From the NCBI RefSeq assembly GCF_022489025.1, contig NZ_JAKVTG010000002.1:292740-356739 (forward strand): a stretch of 64,000 nucleotides of DNA. Reading direction: 5' to 3'. How positions within the stretch are numbered: position 1 is the first letter of the stretch; each line of letters starts with the position of its first letter. A program made the position numbers and the translations under genes. The DNA is from Planococcus halocryophilus (GTDB lineage: Bacteria; Bacillota; Bacilli; Bacillales_A; Planococcaceae). A model generated the notes under the pieces. It was not told the origin of the DNA and ran no database searches. It saw only the letters and a list, made by a program, of their open reading frames with translations. Shown in pieces: positions 9,375-17,381 of this stretch.

Positions 9375-10334
9375 TTATTTCAACTTATCTGAAATAACTT
9401 CTACTGCTTTTACAAATTCGGCAACAAATTCTTCGCGATTAACGCTGTGAAGAACATGCACGTTCGGTACTTTACCAGAACGATTCGTATAATCCACAAT
9501 TGTCGCACCCGCTGTTAACCCTTCTAATGCTACTTCCACATAACAATCTTGTCCTTTAAAGTATTCGGGTTTCAATAAATACATAACGGCACAAACGTCG
9601 TGGAAATGCAGCACTTGATCATAATTTTCTTCGTGGAAAGGTGTTCTTTTAATAACATCCAAATAATAGGTCACCAAATGATAAGCTTTTTCTGCAAATT
9701 CCGTACCAATAGCTAAAATATTTTTCGCTTCATCAACTGTTACAAATGCTTTATGTGTGACATCTAACCCACTCATCACAATCGGAATACCTGAACGGAA
9801 CACGATTTCTACTGCGTGCGGATCCACATACGCATTAAATTCTGCGCTTGGCGACATATTGCCACCTACTGCAGCTCCACCCATCCAAGAAATCCGCTCG
9901 ATGTTCGATTTTACTTCAGGATGTGCTAATAGCAACGCTGCCACATTGGTTAGGGGCCCTGTTGCGACAATGGTGATTTTCTCATCACTCGCCATAATGG
10001 TTTCAAGCATGGCTGTTACAGCTGAACGTTTACTTATTGGTAAGGTTGGCGCTGGAAATTGCACATTTCCAAATCCACTTTCCCCGTGAATATCTTCCGC
10101 CACTTCTAATTCTCGGAAAATCGGCTGTTCCAATCCACGCGCAATTTCCACATTCGCCCCGATATAACTCAAGAAAGAACGGGCGTTGTAATTTGTTTTG
10201 TCTTGTGAGATATTCCCAGAACATGTTGTGACGAGTCGCACGTCCAATGCTTCTTCACTAGCAAATGCTAACGTCAGCATCATTGCGTCATCAATTCCCG
10301 GGTCTGTATCGATAATAATCGGTATTTTAGTCAT
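9375..10334 (-). CDS. Inosine-uridine preferring nucleoside hydrolase
   Basis: 319 aa cytosolic enzyme that splits ribonucleosides into base and ribose for salvage. The calcium-binding signature DTDPGIDD lies at 9-16; other family motifs are EFNAYVDPHA and HFHDVCAV. The start at 10334 is chosen over an in-frame ATG 36 bp upstream because AAAGGTGG lies 9 bp before it and the protein then begins MTKIPIIIDTDPG, as family members do. Single gene with its own terminator. Substrate preference (purine, pyrimidine or both) cannot be read from the sequence. Confidence 0.9.
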   Translation of the reverse strand: MTKIPIIIDTDPGIDDAMMLTLAFASEEALDVRLVTTCSGNISQDKTNYNARSFLSYIGANVEIARGLEQPIFRELEVAEDIHGESGFGNVQFPAPTLPISKRSAVTAMLETIMASDEKITIVATGPLTNVAALLLAHPEVKSNIERISWMGGAAVGGNMSPSAEFNAYVDPHAVEIVFRSGIPIVMSGLDVTHKAFVTVDEAKNILAIGTEFAEKAYHLVTYYLDVIKRTPFHEENYDQVLHFHDVCAVMYLLKPEYFKGQDCYVEVALEGLTAGATIVDYTNRSGKVPNVHVLHSVNREEFVAEFVKAVEVISDKLK

Positions 10335-10462
10335 TGAAATAAGCCACCTTTTCAAGATTTTGAATTGCATCCTTATGCCTTAATACAATCAATATTAACC
10401 CAAATATGATGTTAATAAAGTTAACTAAAATGTAGCTAAGTGAGTGATCATATCCCATAAAT

Positions 10463-10497
10463 AAAAACGGATATACATAATCGCTATATCCGTTTTT
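10463..10497 (-). terminator. Terminator of the ankyrin lipoprotein gene
   Basis: 13-bp stem (10463-10475 with 10485-10497) with flanking A and T tracts, directly after the minus-strand stop codon at 10500. Confidence 0.8.
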
Positions 10498-10499
10498 TC

Positions 10500-11171
10500 T
10501 TATTCTTCTAACAGTTTAATCATTGCGGTATAGTTTTTCTCCTTCGCATAATCGAGCGCTGTTTTACCCGAGTTGTCACGAAGTTCTTTATTCGCATTAA
10601 ATATTACTAGTTCCTGTACAATTTGCTGATATATTTCTGAACCATCCGTCAGAGCGACTGCTTCAATCAATGCCGTATAGCCAAAATTATTTTGATGATC
10701 AATATTTACTTGACCATCTTCTAAAAGTAGCTTCACATTGTTTAAATGTCCTTTTTCAGCAGCAGGTATTAGCGCATTGCCACCATAGCGATTTACACTA
10801 CTTTGATCGGGTTCTGCATGCTCGATCATATACGTTAAAATCTCTGTTTTCCCTTGGGCGCCTGCATATAAATAGGGACTATCTTGAATATCATCTTGTT
10901 GATTAATGTCGGCTCCCGCATCAATTAAAAGTTTCGCTATCTCGATATGATTGCCATGAGTCGCAATTAATAGCGGCGTTTCCTTTCTCGTATTTGTTTC
11001 ATTTATTGGATACGACGGATCCTGTAAAATTTCTTGCACTTTTTTTAACTCGTTGTTTTCGACTGCTTGAATAAGTTCGCCTGAGTGTTGCTTCACATTC
11101 TTTTCCCCTTCCTGACTACATCCTGTTATTAGTAACAATATGCTTGCGACAAGGCCCATAAAGCGGTTCAT
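10500..11171 (-). CDS. Ankyrin-repeat lipoprotein
   Basis: 223 aa. Signal peptide with lipobox ITGC (Cys18), then about five ankyrin repeats (ETPLLIATHGNHIEIAKLL, NALIPAAEKGHLNNVKLL, YTALIEAV, KTALDYAKEKNYTAMIKLL). It is probably anchored on the outer face of the membrane and binds a protein partner. Ankyrin lipoproteins of this size are found in many Bacillales; some are immunity or protective partners, but nothing nearby suggests a toxin here. Monocistronic, with its own terminator. Confidence 0.85.
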   Translation of the reverse strand: MNRFMGLVASILLLITGCSQEGEKNVKQHSGELIQAVENNELKKVQEILQDPSYPINETNTRKETPLLIATHGNHIEIAKLLIDAGADINQQDDIQDSPYLYAGAQGKTEILTYMIEHAEPDQSSVNRYGGNALIPAAEKGHLNNVKLLLEDGQVNIDHQNNFGYTALIEAVALTDGSEIYQQIVQELVIFNANKELRDNSGKTALDYAKEKNYTAMIKLLEE

Positions 11172-11273
11172 ACAAAACCTCCCTTACGCGATATAAAAAT
11201 TAGAAAACAGCAAATTACCATTCAAGCAGTTCCTGCTTTATACTAATCTTACTCACTAAAGGGGGCAGACACA

Positions 11274-11411
11274 ATGTCCGAAATGGCAAATGATTTTAAA
11301 GATGCGTTGATCGCTAAAGCAAAATGCTTGTCTACTAGTTCACTGTATATGTTGAAGTATATGGCGATTGTTCTTGTGCCACTATACATCATTTATTTAG
11401 TTTTAAATTAA
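11274..11411 (+). CDS. Small single-TM membrane protein, 45 aa
   Basis: ATG 11274 is preceded by AAAGGGGG 7 bp upstream, and the frame ends at TAA 9 bp before a clear terminator (11421-11456), so it looks like a complete small transcription unit. The peptide has a polar N-terminal half with one Cys (MSEMANDFKDALIAKAKC...) and a hydrophobic C-terminal helix (about 28-44). I recognise no family. It could be a stress-type small membrane protein or a small toxin; neither is shown. Confidence 0.6.
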   Translation: MSEMANDFKDALIAKAKCLSTSSLYMLKYMAIVLVPLYIIYLVLN

Positions 11412-11420
11412 GGCACGTTA

Positions 11421-11456
11421 AAAAAGGCGATTCCGTTTGAATGGAATCGCCTTTTT
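11421..11456 (+). terminator. Terminator after the 45-aa ORF
   Basis: 14-bp stem (11421-11434 with 11443-11456) ending in a T run, immediately downstream of the small membrane protein gene. Confidence 0.85.
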
Positions 11457-11625
11457 GGTATCGACTTTGTAATCGTAGCTGTGCATTTCTAACTAAAAGC
11501 TATAGCTACATTAAAGAATTCTGTTGATTTTTATAAATTTTTTAAAAGGTATTTTCACAATTTTATTGAATTAGTTCTTATAAATAGTTGCTTCGATCGT
11601 TATTTGAAATCTTAGGAGGTTAATC

Positions 11626-12315
11626 ATGAATAATAGCCAGCCTGATTTTAATTCTGATTTTGCTCTGCACTATGATTCTTTTATTCGATTAGCAGTTCCT
11701 GCCTATGACCAATTATTTTCGATGGCTGATTCTTTTTTTTATCAACCGAAAAAAACTTCTTCAAATCTGCTGGTCGTTGGAGCCGGAGGAGGAGCCGAGT
11801 TGCTTTATTTTAGTCAACTCTACCCTAGCTGGTTTCTTACGGGAGTGGACCCGGCTGAACAAATGCTGAAAATTGCTTTGCATAAAATACAGCAAGCAGG
11901 GACCGAGCAACGCGTCAAATTGCATCAAGGATTTGTTCATGAATTGCCAGCCGATAATAAGTTTGACATGGCTACTTGCATACTCGTTTTCCAGTTCCTG
12001 CCGGATGACAATGCTAAGCTCAACTTGTTAAAAAGCGTGGCTGAACGGTTGGAACATGGGGCTCCCTTTATTCTTGTGAGTATATACGGAGACAAAGACT
12101 CTACTGAATTTAACAAAAATTTTACTGCCTGGAAAGAGCGTTTTCGAAGTAATGGGGTAAACCCCGAAGAGAGTGAAGACGTACAAAGGATTCTTAAAAT
12201 GCCACTCATTTCAGAAGAGCGGATAAAAGAATTACTCGATGAGGCGGGGTTTTGCAACATTGTTAAATTTTACTCTGCCTACCAAGTTGGCGGCTGGGCA
12301 GCTGAGTTGAAATGA
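11626..12315 (+). CDS. Class I SAM-dependent methyltransferase
   Basis: 229 aa. Motif I LLVVGAGGGAELLYFS (about 47-62) and the acidic residue in TGVDPAEQML bind S-adenosylmethionine; FDMATCILVFQFLPD is the post-II region of small-molecule methyltransferases. The C-terminal part (GFCNIVKFYSAYQVGGWAA) resembles UbiE/Tam-like enzymes. The acceptor is unknown. AGGAGG lies 8 bp before the ATG. Single gene with terminator at 12398-12440. Confidence 0.85.
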   Translation: MNNSQPDFNSDFALHYDSFIRLAVPAYDQLFSMADSFFYQPKKTSSNLLVVGAGGGAELLYFSQLYPSWFLTGVDPAEQMLKIALHKIQQAGTEQRVKLHQGFVHELPADNKFDMATCILVFQFLPDDNAKLNLLKSVAERLEHGAPFILVSIYGDKDSTEFNKNFTAWKERFRSNGVNPEESEDVQRILKMPLISEERIKELLDEAGFCNIVKFYSAYQVGGWAAELK

Positions 12316-12397
12316 CTGATCGGCTAACAACGAGCCTTTTAGTTCCCACTGCTACTTTATTTCCCGAGAAATAAGTTAGATTTTGTACTGGTTATAG

Positions 12398-12440
12398 AAT
12401 AAAGGCAATAATCCGTCTCATTAGGATTATTGCCTTTATT
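12398..12440 (+). terminator. Terminator after the methyltransferase gene
   Basis: Perfect 17-bp stem (12398-12414 with 12424-12440), 9-nt loop. It is AT-flanked on both sides, so it may be bidirectional. The gap 12316-12564 holds nothing else. Confidence 0.8.
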
Positions 12441-12564
12441 CTTGAAGATTTAGCTGGGAATACTAGAAGAAATACGCTACCTATGCCCATTCGATAAACT
12501 TCATTGAAAGTAAAAGGAATGCAATTTAAAGTTAGATCTACGTACCTAAGTAAGGTTAAATTTA

Positions 12565-12825
12565 TTAAAACTGCTTTTCTGTAGAATTATCTTCCTTACT
12601 TTTCAATTCTGAATCTTTTGGTATTAAGGTATTTGTTTTCTTGCATTGATCACTAAACATCGGGCTCTTTATATTTGAGGTTATTCTACTTCTATTTTTC
12701 ATAGTTAAATCATCAAACTTAATACCATAAAGGTTTTCAGCTATTAATTCCGATAAAGTTTTATTAATTTTGATATTCCTAATGTCTTTCACTAATGAGT
12801 CCTTTTCTTCTCTTTGAGTATCCAA
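12565..12825 (-). CDS. Doubtful small ORF, 86 aa, charged
   Basis: Lysine- and asparagine-rich 86-residue frame with no TM segment and no family I recognise. The candidate start is TTG with no convincing ribosome binding site, and the frame opens right after a TAA inside the att-like site at 12834-12846. It may be a remnant left by a mobile element rather than a functional gene. Confidence 0.25.
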   Translation of the reverse strand: MDTQREEKDSLVKDIRNIKINKTLSELIAENLYGIKFDDLTMKNRSRITSNIKSPMFSDQCKKTNTLIPKDSELKSKEDNSTEKQF

Positions 12826-12833
12826 TTTTTCAA

Positions 12834-12846
12834 TTGCTTATGATAA
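12834..12846. repeat. Candidate third rlmH-type att site
   Basis: TTGCTTATGATAA differs by one base from 14860-14872 (TTACTTATGATAA), the core of the distal att repeat of the element, and has the same orientation. Outside the core the match is weak (TCACC recurs with a 3-bp offset). It would make 12.85-14.86 kb a second, smaller att-flanked segment. Short match, so tentative. Confidence 0.3.
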
Positions 12847-12923
12847 ATGCTACTCACCTGAATGAAGGACTGTAAGAAATCAGGAACTAGATATGTTGAA
12901 CTGATCATCCCACGAAGGAATCC

Positions 12924-13295
12924 TCACCGATTTTTCGCAACAGGAAAGTGTTTGATGTTTTTCTTTCCCCATTCGTCCATCATTAAAACGATTGGAATTA
13001 GGCTTTCTCCTAAAGTGGTTAACGAATATTCTACCTTCGACGGAACTTCAGCAAATACTTCCCGATGGACAACCCCGTCCTCTTCTAACTCTCTGATTTG
13101 AGTAGTCAGTACCTTATGTGAAATTTTGGGAAGTAAGCGGTTAATCTCACTAAAGCGCAACACACCCTCTGTTCCCAAATAATAAATAATAATGATTTTC
13201 CACTTGCCGCTAATAATTGATAAGGTCAGTTCCTTTTCGCAATTAAATTCACCACTCTCGATTTCCCTTTTTATTTCTGACCTCAGATCACTCAT
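12924..13295 (-). CDS. HxlR-family winged-helix regulator
   Basis: 123 aa, typical length for HxlR. Core motif FNCEKELTLSIISGKWKIIIIYYL followed by RFSEINRLLPKISHKVLTTQIRELEEDGVVHR is the family's recognition region. Start 13295 is preferred to the ATG 57 bp upstream because AGGGGG lies 7 bp before it. It is divergent from the formaldehyde dehydrogenase gene, and HxlR itself controls formaldehyde fixation in B. subtilis, so it probably senses aldehyde stress and controls the shared 218-bp intergenic region. Confidence 0.9.
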   Translation of the reverse strand: MSDLRSEIKREIESGEFNCEKELTLSIISGKWKIIIIYYLGTEGVLRFSEINRLLPKISHKVLTTQIRELEEDGVVHREVFAEVPSKVEYSLTTLGESLIPIVLMMDEWGKKNIKHFPVAKNR

Positions 13296-13512
13296 AAGAC
13301 TGCCCCCTTCTTCCATTTCTCCCTGAAAGTATCCTTTAGGTAACCTTCTCACAAAAAAGTGCGTTATTCCATTAAAAAGAATTATAATTTAGAATAGATT
13401 GAAGATAGAGAATATTTAATGTAATTATTGAAATTTTTCCCCCTTCTCCGATGCTGCCCCGGTGTAAAGATTATATCTTTATAGGTAAAAAATTAGATAG
13501 GAGCTGACAGAA

Positions 13513-14730
13513 ATGGCAGGAAACAGAGCGGTTGTATACAGAGGTGCTGGAACTGTAACGGTTGAAGATATTAGCTACCCTGAATTAATCATCAGAGACG
13601 GTCCCGGGGTAAATCCGTTGAATGTAGGGCGTAAATGTGAACATGGAGTGGTTGTAAAAGTCGTTACAACGAATATTTGCGGAAGTGATCAACACATGGT
13701 GCGTGGCCGGACGACAGCTCCTGAAGGGCTTGTACTCGGCCATGAAATTACAGGAGAAGTCATTGAAGTCGGCCGTGATGTTGAATTTATAAAAAAAGGT
13801 GACCTGGTGTCTGTTCCATTTAATATTGCTTGTGGCCGCTGCCGCAGCTGTAAAGAGCAAGATACACATATTTGCGAGAACGTAAACCCGGATCGCCCAG
13901 GGTCTGCTTATGGTTACGTAGACATGGGTGGATGGGTCGGCGGGCAATCGGAATATGTAATGGTCCCTTATGCAGATTTCCAGTTGCTGAAATTTCCGGA
14001 TAAAGATCAAGCGATGGAAAAAATACTTGATTTAACGATGCTTTCCGATATTTTCCCGACGGGCTACCACGGCGCTGTGAGTGCTGGTGTGAAACCAGGA
14101 GCTACTGTCTATGTTGCCGGGGCTGGCCCTGTAGGTTTAGCCGCTGCCCATTCTGCCCAACTACTGGGTGCATCCGTTGTCATCGTGGGGGATTTAAACA
14201 AAGAACGCCTTGCACAGGCCCATAGTTTCGGCTGTGAAACTGTAAATCTTCGGGAACATCCGAACCTTGGGGAACAAATTGCTCAAATCCTAGGCGTCCC
14301 AGAAGTGGATTGCGCTATTGATTGCGTAGGCTTTGAAGCTAGCGGACATGGCGAGGGCGCCGGAGAAGCACCAGCTACCGTACTAAATTCCATTATGGAA
14401 GTGACTCGTGCAGGTGGACGTCTTGGTATACCTGGACTCTATGTAACCGGTGATCCAGGCGCTGCCGACGAAGATGCTAAAAATGGAACCTTGAAGGTGC
14501 GCTTAGGACTTGGCTGGGCAAAAGCTCACACGTTTGTAACTGGCCAAACTCCGGTTATGAGATATCATCGTGACTTGATGAAGTCGATTTTAAGCGGAAA
14601 AGCACAAATTGCCAAAGCGGTAAACGCAACGGTCATTACTTTAGATCAATCACCAGAGGCATACGCTGAATTTGATCATGGAGCTTCCAAGAAGTTTGTC
14701 ATTGATCCCCATGGACATTTCAAAAAGTAA
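13513..14730 (+). CDS. fdhA: Glutathione-independent formaldehyde dehydrogenase
   Basis: 405 aa zinc-dependent medium-chain dehydrogenase that oxidises formaldehyde to formate with NAD. Seen: catalytic-zinc motifs CGSDQHMVRGR and GHEITGE, the structural-zinc cluster CGRCRSCKEQDTHIC, Rossmann motif VAGAGPVGLAAA, and the long insertion (GHGEGAGEAPATVLNSIMEV) typical of the Pseudomonas putida type FdhA. Start ATG with AGGAG 8 bp upstream. It pairs with a divergent HxlR regulator and ends at a strong terminator. Visibly less AT-rich than the element that follows at 14859. Confidence 0.93.
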   Translation: MAGNRAVVYRGAGTVTVEDISYPELIIRDGPGVNPLNVGRKCEHGVVVKVVTTNICGSDQHMVRGRTTAPEGLVLGHEITGEVIEVGRDVEFIKKGDLVSVPFNIACGRCRSCKEQDTHICENVNPDRPGSAYGYVDMGGWVGGQSEYVMVPYADFQLLKFPDKDQAMEKILDLTMLSDIFPTGYHGAVSAGVKPGATVYVAGAGPVGLAAAHSAQLLGASVVIVGDLNKERLAQAHSFGCETVNLREHPNLGEQIAQILGVPEVDCAIDCVGFEASGHGEGAGEAPATVLNSIMEVTRAGGRLGIPGLYVTGDPGAADEDAKNGTLKVRLGLGWAKAHTFVTGQTPVMRYHRDLMKSILSGKAQIAKAVNATVITLDQSPEAYAEFDHGASKKFVIDPHGHFKK

Positions 14731-14773
14731 GCTGCTTTCTCCTCTGCTTATGGAATATGGAAATTCCGATATG

Positions 14774-14807
14774 AAAAAGCGCCAGAATGATGATTCTGGC
14801 GCTTTTT
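14774..14807 (+). terminator. Terminator of fdhA
   Basis: Perfect 15-bp stem (14774-14788 with 14793-14807), 4-nt loop, T run. It is the last feature before the distal att repeat. Confidence 0.9.
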
Positions 14808-14858
14808 TTATTTTGGAAAGGTGGGTACTTGCACTATATCTTCGTACAGGGAACCTCA

Positions 14859-14880
14859 TTTACTTATGATAAGGTTCACC
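14859..14880. repeat. Distal attachment repeat (copy of the rlmH 3' end)
   Basis: Matches 23155-23176 at 20 of 22 positions; differences fall at repeat positions 11 and 14. Read on the minus strand it gives GGT GAA CCT TAT CAT AAG TAA (GEPYHK-stop), with synonymous changes relative to rlmH (CCT/CCG, TAT/TAC). This is the expected product of site-specific insertion into the rlmH end. Confidence 0.88.
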
Positions 14881-14970
14881 GTAGTAACAATAAGCACAAA
14901 CATGCATTCGAAAATACTATCTATATTGTTATTTAAAACTAACATACACTATTGACTAAACAAATAAATT

Positions 14971-15002
14971 TTAAGACCGCCATTCTAATTTGGTGGTCTT
15001 AA
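14971..15002 (-). terminator. Terminator of the membrane-protein pair
   Basis: 12-bp stem with one G-T pair (14971-14982 with 14991-15002), followed by a T-rich tract on the minus strand. It overlaps the stop codon at 14999. Confidence 0.7.
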
Positions 15003-15490
15003 ATATATTCTTTATTTACATCAATTATCTTTTTATATAGTTTGGAAAGGGACTGGAATCCAAGTTTATTCAAATAAGTATAGAAAGAATATGTTTCATC
15101 GATTTCAATTTTTTCACTTATAATTGTAAAAGTAATTCCTTGTATTTGAAAAGATTTTGAATGATTATTAATATTTTTCTCATCAGATTCATTTAATAAC
15201 TCTTTTATAACTGCTAATTTAGCATGATAATCCATATACATCTCTGCAATACTTATGATAACTTTAGGCAAATCAGTAATAGGCGTAAATAATATTTGAA
15301 TTGCTTTTGCCCTATCTTCCTTTTTTAATTCTTTATATATTTCATAATGAACATGAGTGACTTTGTAAGGAAAGATAAGAGTTAGTTTAAAGGCTAAAAA
15401 GATTGGTAAACCCAAATCAATAAACCGTAGAAATATTCCTAATGGTATTACAAATACTATAAAAGTAATTAAAAATACCGTTGTACTCAT
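14999..15490 (-). CDS. Membrane-anchored protein of unknown function (element cargo)
   Basis: 163 aa. Two hydrophobic segments at the N-terminus (about 4-22 and 26-45), then a soluble charged region with a likely helical hairpin (YEIYKELKKEDRAKAIQI) and a small beta-rich part (SFQIQGITFTIISEKIEI). GAAGGAGG lies 10 bp before the ATG, and the start overlaps the upstream stop by 4 bp, so the two membrane genes are translationally coupled. No family recognised. Coupled membrane proteins in mobile islands are often effector or immunity components, but this is only context. Confidence 0.65.
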   Translation of the reverse strand: MSTTVFLITFIVFVIPLGIFLRFIDLGLPIFLAFKLTLIFPYKVTHVHYEIYKELKKEDRAKAIQILFTPITDLPKVIISIAEMYMDYHAKLAVIKELLNESDEKNINNHSKSFQIQGITFTIISEKIEIDETYSFYTYLNKLGFQSLSKLYKKIIDVNKEYI

Positions 15491-16131
15491 CTATCTTTTC
15501 CTCCTTCTAAATTCCCCTCACCTAATTTAGGTAGTTTTTCTCTTATTTGGCTCTTCCTTGACTCAAAAGATACGTTCTTTTTTAATTCTTTAAAATTATC
15601 TTCTAAAAAAATTTCGGTATCATCAATCATATTATAATATTTTTTTTCTCTCTTATTAAAGGTAAATATATAATCAAAGAATGCATTTGCACTAATAAAA
15701 TAAGCACCTAGTTTTATCCAAAATAAAATTGATAATTTACTCAGCAGTATCACTTCATACACATAACCCTCATCATTTAAAACAATATTTGCTTCTCCCA
15801 TAAACCCAAGTATACATACTGATACCATTACCGCACTTATTATTAAACCCATCCATCTAAATACGTTTGTAAAAAAACTATATGTATCCATTCCAAATAA
15901 ATATTCTATTAAAAGTGGTAAAAAAAGCAGAAATATTGTATTAAAAAATATTGTATTACTTACTTCTTCAGTATCGGATAATTCTCCTACATTAAGTACA
16001 ACTAATAAAAGAAGAACTACTACTCTCAAGCCAAGATATTTTTGTCTCTTATAATGGTTGTCAAAGAATTTATCAACACTGACCAATTTGTTACAACCCC
16101 TTTCGATTGATTTAATTCTAAAGTTCGACAA
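15487..16131 (-). CDS. Four-TM membrane protein of unknown function (element cargo)
   Basis: Up to 214 aa, with four hydrophobic helices (about 34-50, 60-80, 92-112, 128-152) and a charged C-terminal cytoplasmic tail with predicted coiled-coil character (EIFLEDNFKELKKNVSFESRK). The start is uncertain: TTG 16131 has AAAGGAG 11 bp upstream, while an in-frame TTG 51 bp further on follows AAAGGGG. The first start lies inside a perfect hairpin (16118-16138). The gene is separated from the DGQHR genes upstream by a terminator and so has its own promoter. No family recognised. Confidence 0.65.
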   Translation of the reverse strand: MSNFRIKSIERGCNKLVSVDKFFDNHYKRQKYLGLRVVVLLLLVVLNVGELSDTEEVSNTIFFNTIFLLFLPLLIEYLFGMDTYSFFTNVFRWMGLIISAVMVSVCILGFMGEANIVLNDEGYVYEVILLSKLSILFWIKLGAYFISANAFFDYIFTFNKREKKYYNMIDDTEIFLEDNFKELKKNVSFESRKSQIREKLPKLGEGNLEGGKDR

Positions 16132-16138
16132 ACTTTAG
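16118..16138 (-). promoter_or_regulatory. Hairpin over the start codon of the four-TM gene
   Basis: CTAAAGTT, 5-nt loop, AACTTTAG: a perfect 8-bp inverted repeat whose loop contains the TTG start. In the mRNA it would hide the first start codon; in DNA it could be an operator. It may shift initiation to the second TTG at 16080. Confidence 0.4.
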
Positions 16139-16225
16139 AGAACTCCTTTACCTGCTTTAACACCATATAATTAATGAAAATATATTTTTATCCCAGTTCA
16201 GTTTTTTAATTTCAAAAAATTATTA

Positions 16226-16266
16226 AAGGAAGCGTTAAATCTACAGTAAGACTTTAACGCTTCCTT
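16226..16266 (-). terminator. Terminator of the DGQHR gene pair
   Basis: Perfect 14-bp stem (16226-16239 with 16253-16266), 13-nt loop, followed on the minus strand by a run of six T. It ends the DGQHR transcript before the membrane-protein pair. Confidence 0.85.
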
Positions 16267-16312
16267 CAATAAAAATATTAATTTAATATTAAAAGTGAAA
16301 AAATTATCTAAA

Positions 16313-17377
16313 TTATAATAGTTTTTTTTCTATTATTTCTTTGAGGTCTAAAGTTGTAGTCTCTATAAAAGACTTATATTGGTATGGACTATTCTTTCTG
16401 CTGTCCATCATATAAGGGAGCCAATCTCTATTTTTTACTGACCAATTTATTAATTTTAATTGTTCAACTTCATCTTCCCAAGTTTCTAACCACTTAATTT
16501 TATTATCATTTTCAACTATTATTGCATCATTAATGTATAAAGCTATAGCATTTTGTATAGGTTCGTGACCTAAAACATGCTTTAATACATCACCTGGAAC
16601 AGCAGGAAGAGAACGGAAGAATATACTGAAAAATTTATTCAAAAATGAAAATATCTCATCATATTGCTCTTTAATTTGTGCTTCATTTTTTTGATTTGGC
16701 GATTCTTTACCAAAAATCATCAAATTAATAAATTTTTTCAGTCTTACACTGGTAATGAAGGTAGTATTGGTAGGTCGTACTATACGACTTTTGTTAAATT
16801 CTACAGTTGCGTTTTTTAAAGCATCTGAACTATGGTATAGCTCTCTGACTAATAAATTATATATATCTCTAGTGTCATAATTAGTAACTAAAGACCTTGA
16901 TACTCTTTTAGCATTTGTGTTTATATCAGTGAAAAGTTTTTTTTCTTCCTCTAATGTCAACCCAAAATATATTTGTACAGTTAAGTTGCTTTTTATCAAC
17001 TTTTCTTTTGCTTCACTACTAATACTGACTTTATTCAAATATTGTTCAATTCCCTTTATTCTATGCTGACCATCTATAACTACTAACTTGTTATCTTTAA
17101 CAATTTCGAGAGTCGATGTACTGACTTCATAGAAATTTGTCGGGTCTCCTCTATAAGAAAGTACAATTGATGGAAAGAAGATACCTACTGAGCTATCAAT
17201 AGAATCTAAGTATTTTACAATTTTAGGTAGCCTATGATAACCTAAATCTCTATTAACTTCATGGTTAATAGTATAAATTTCCAAAACCTCTTCTATACTT
17301 AACTGAGTTGACATTATTCCTTTATCATTTCTATTAATTAAAGTATTAATAGTTCCTTTTGCTAGCACATTAACCAT
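16313..17377 (-). CDS. DGQHR-domain protein A (DndB/ParB-fold superfamily)
   Basis: 354 aa. VVIDGQHRIKGI places the DGQHR signature at 102-106; LFTDINTNAKRVSRSL follows about 50 residues later. These motifs define DGQHR proteins, which include DndB, the regulator of DNA phosphorothioation, and belong to the ParB/sulfiredoxin-like fold that binds nucleotides or DNA. Begins 4 bp after the stop of DGQHR protein B, with GAGGAG 8 bp before the ATG. No dndACDE or ssp genes are in the element, so a phosphorothioation role is not supported. Function unknown. Confidence 0.8.
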   Translation of the reverse strand: MVNVLAKGTINTLINRNDKGIMSTQLSIEEVLEIYTINHEVNRDLGYHRLPKIVKYLDSIDSSVGIFFPSIVLSYRGDPTNFYEVSTSTLEIVKDNKLVVIDGQHRIKGIEQYLNKVSISSEAKEKLIKSNLTVQIYFGLTLEEEKKLFTDINTNAKRVSRSLVTNYDTRDIYNLLVRELYHSSDALKNATVEFNKSRIVRPTNTTFITSVRLKKFINLMIFGKESPNQKNEAQIKEQYDEIFSFLNKFFSIFFRSLPAVPGDVLKHVLGHEPIQNAIALYINDAIIVENDNKIKWLETWEDEVEQLKLINWSVKNRDWLPYMMDSRKNSPYQYKSFIETTTLDLKEIIEKKLL

Positions 17378-17381
17378 AAGA

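Noticed and set aside
12359..12372. ATTTCCCGAGAAAT, 13 of 14 bases of the Noc-binding consensus
   Set aside because: Single, imperfect copy; Noc sites are numerous and I could not assess background frequency. Not listed as a feature.
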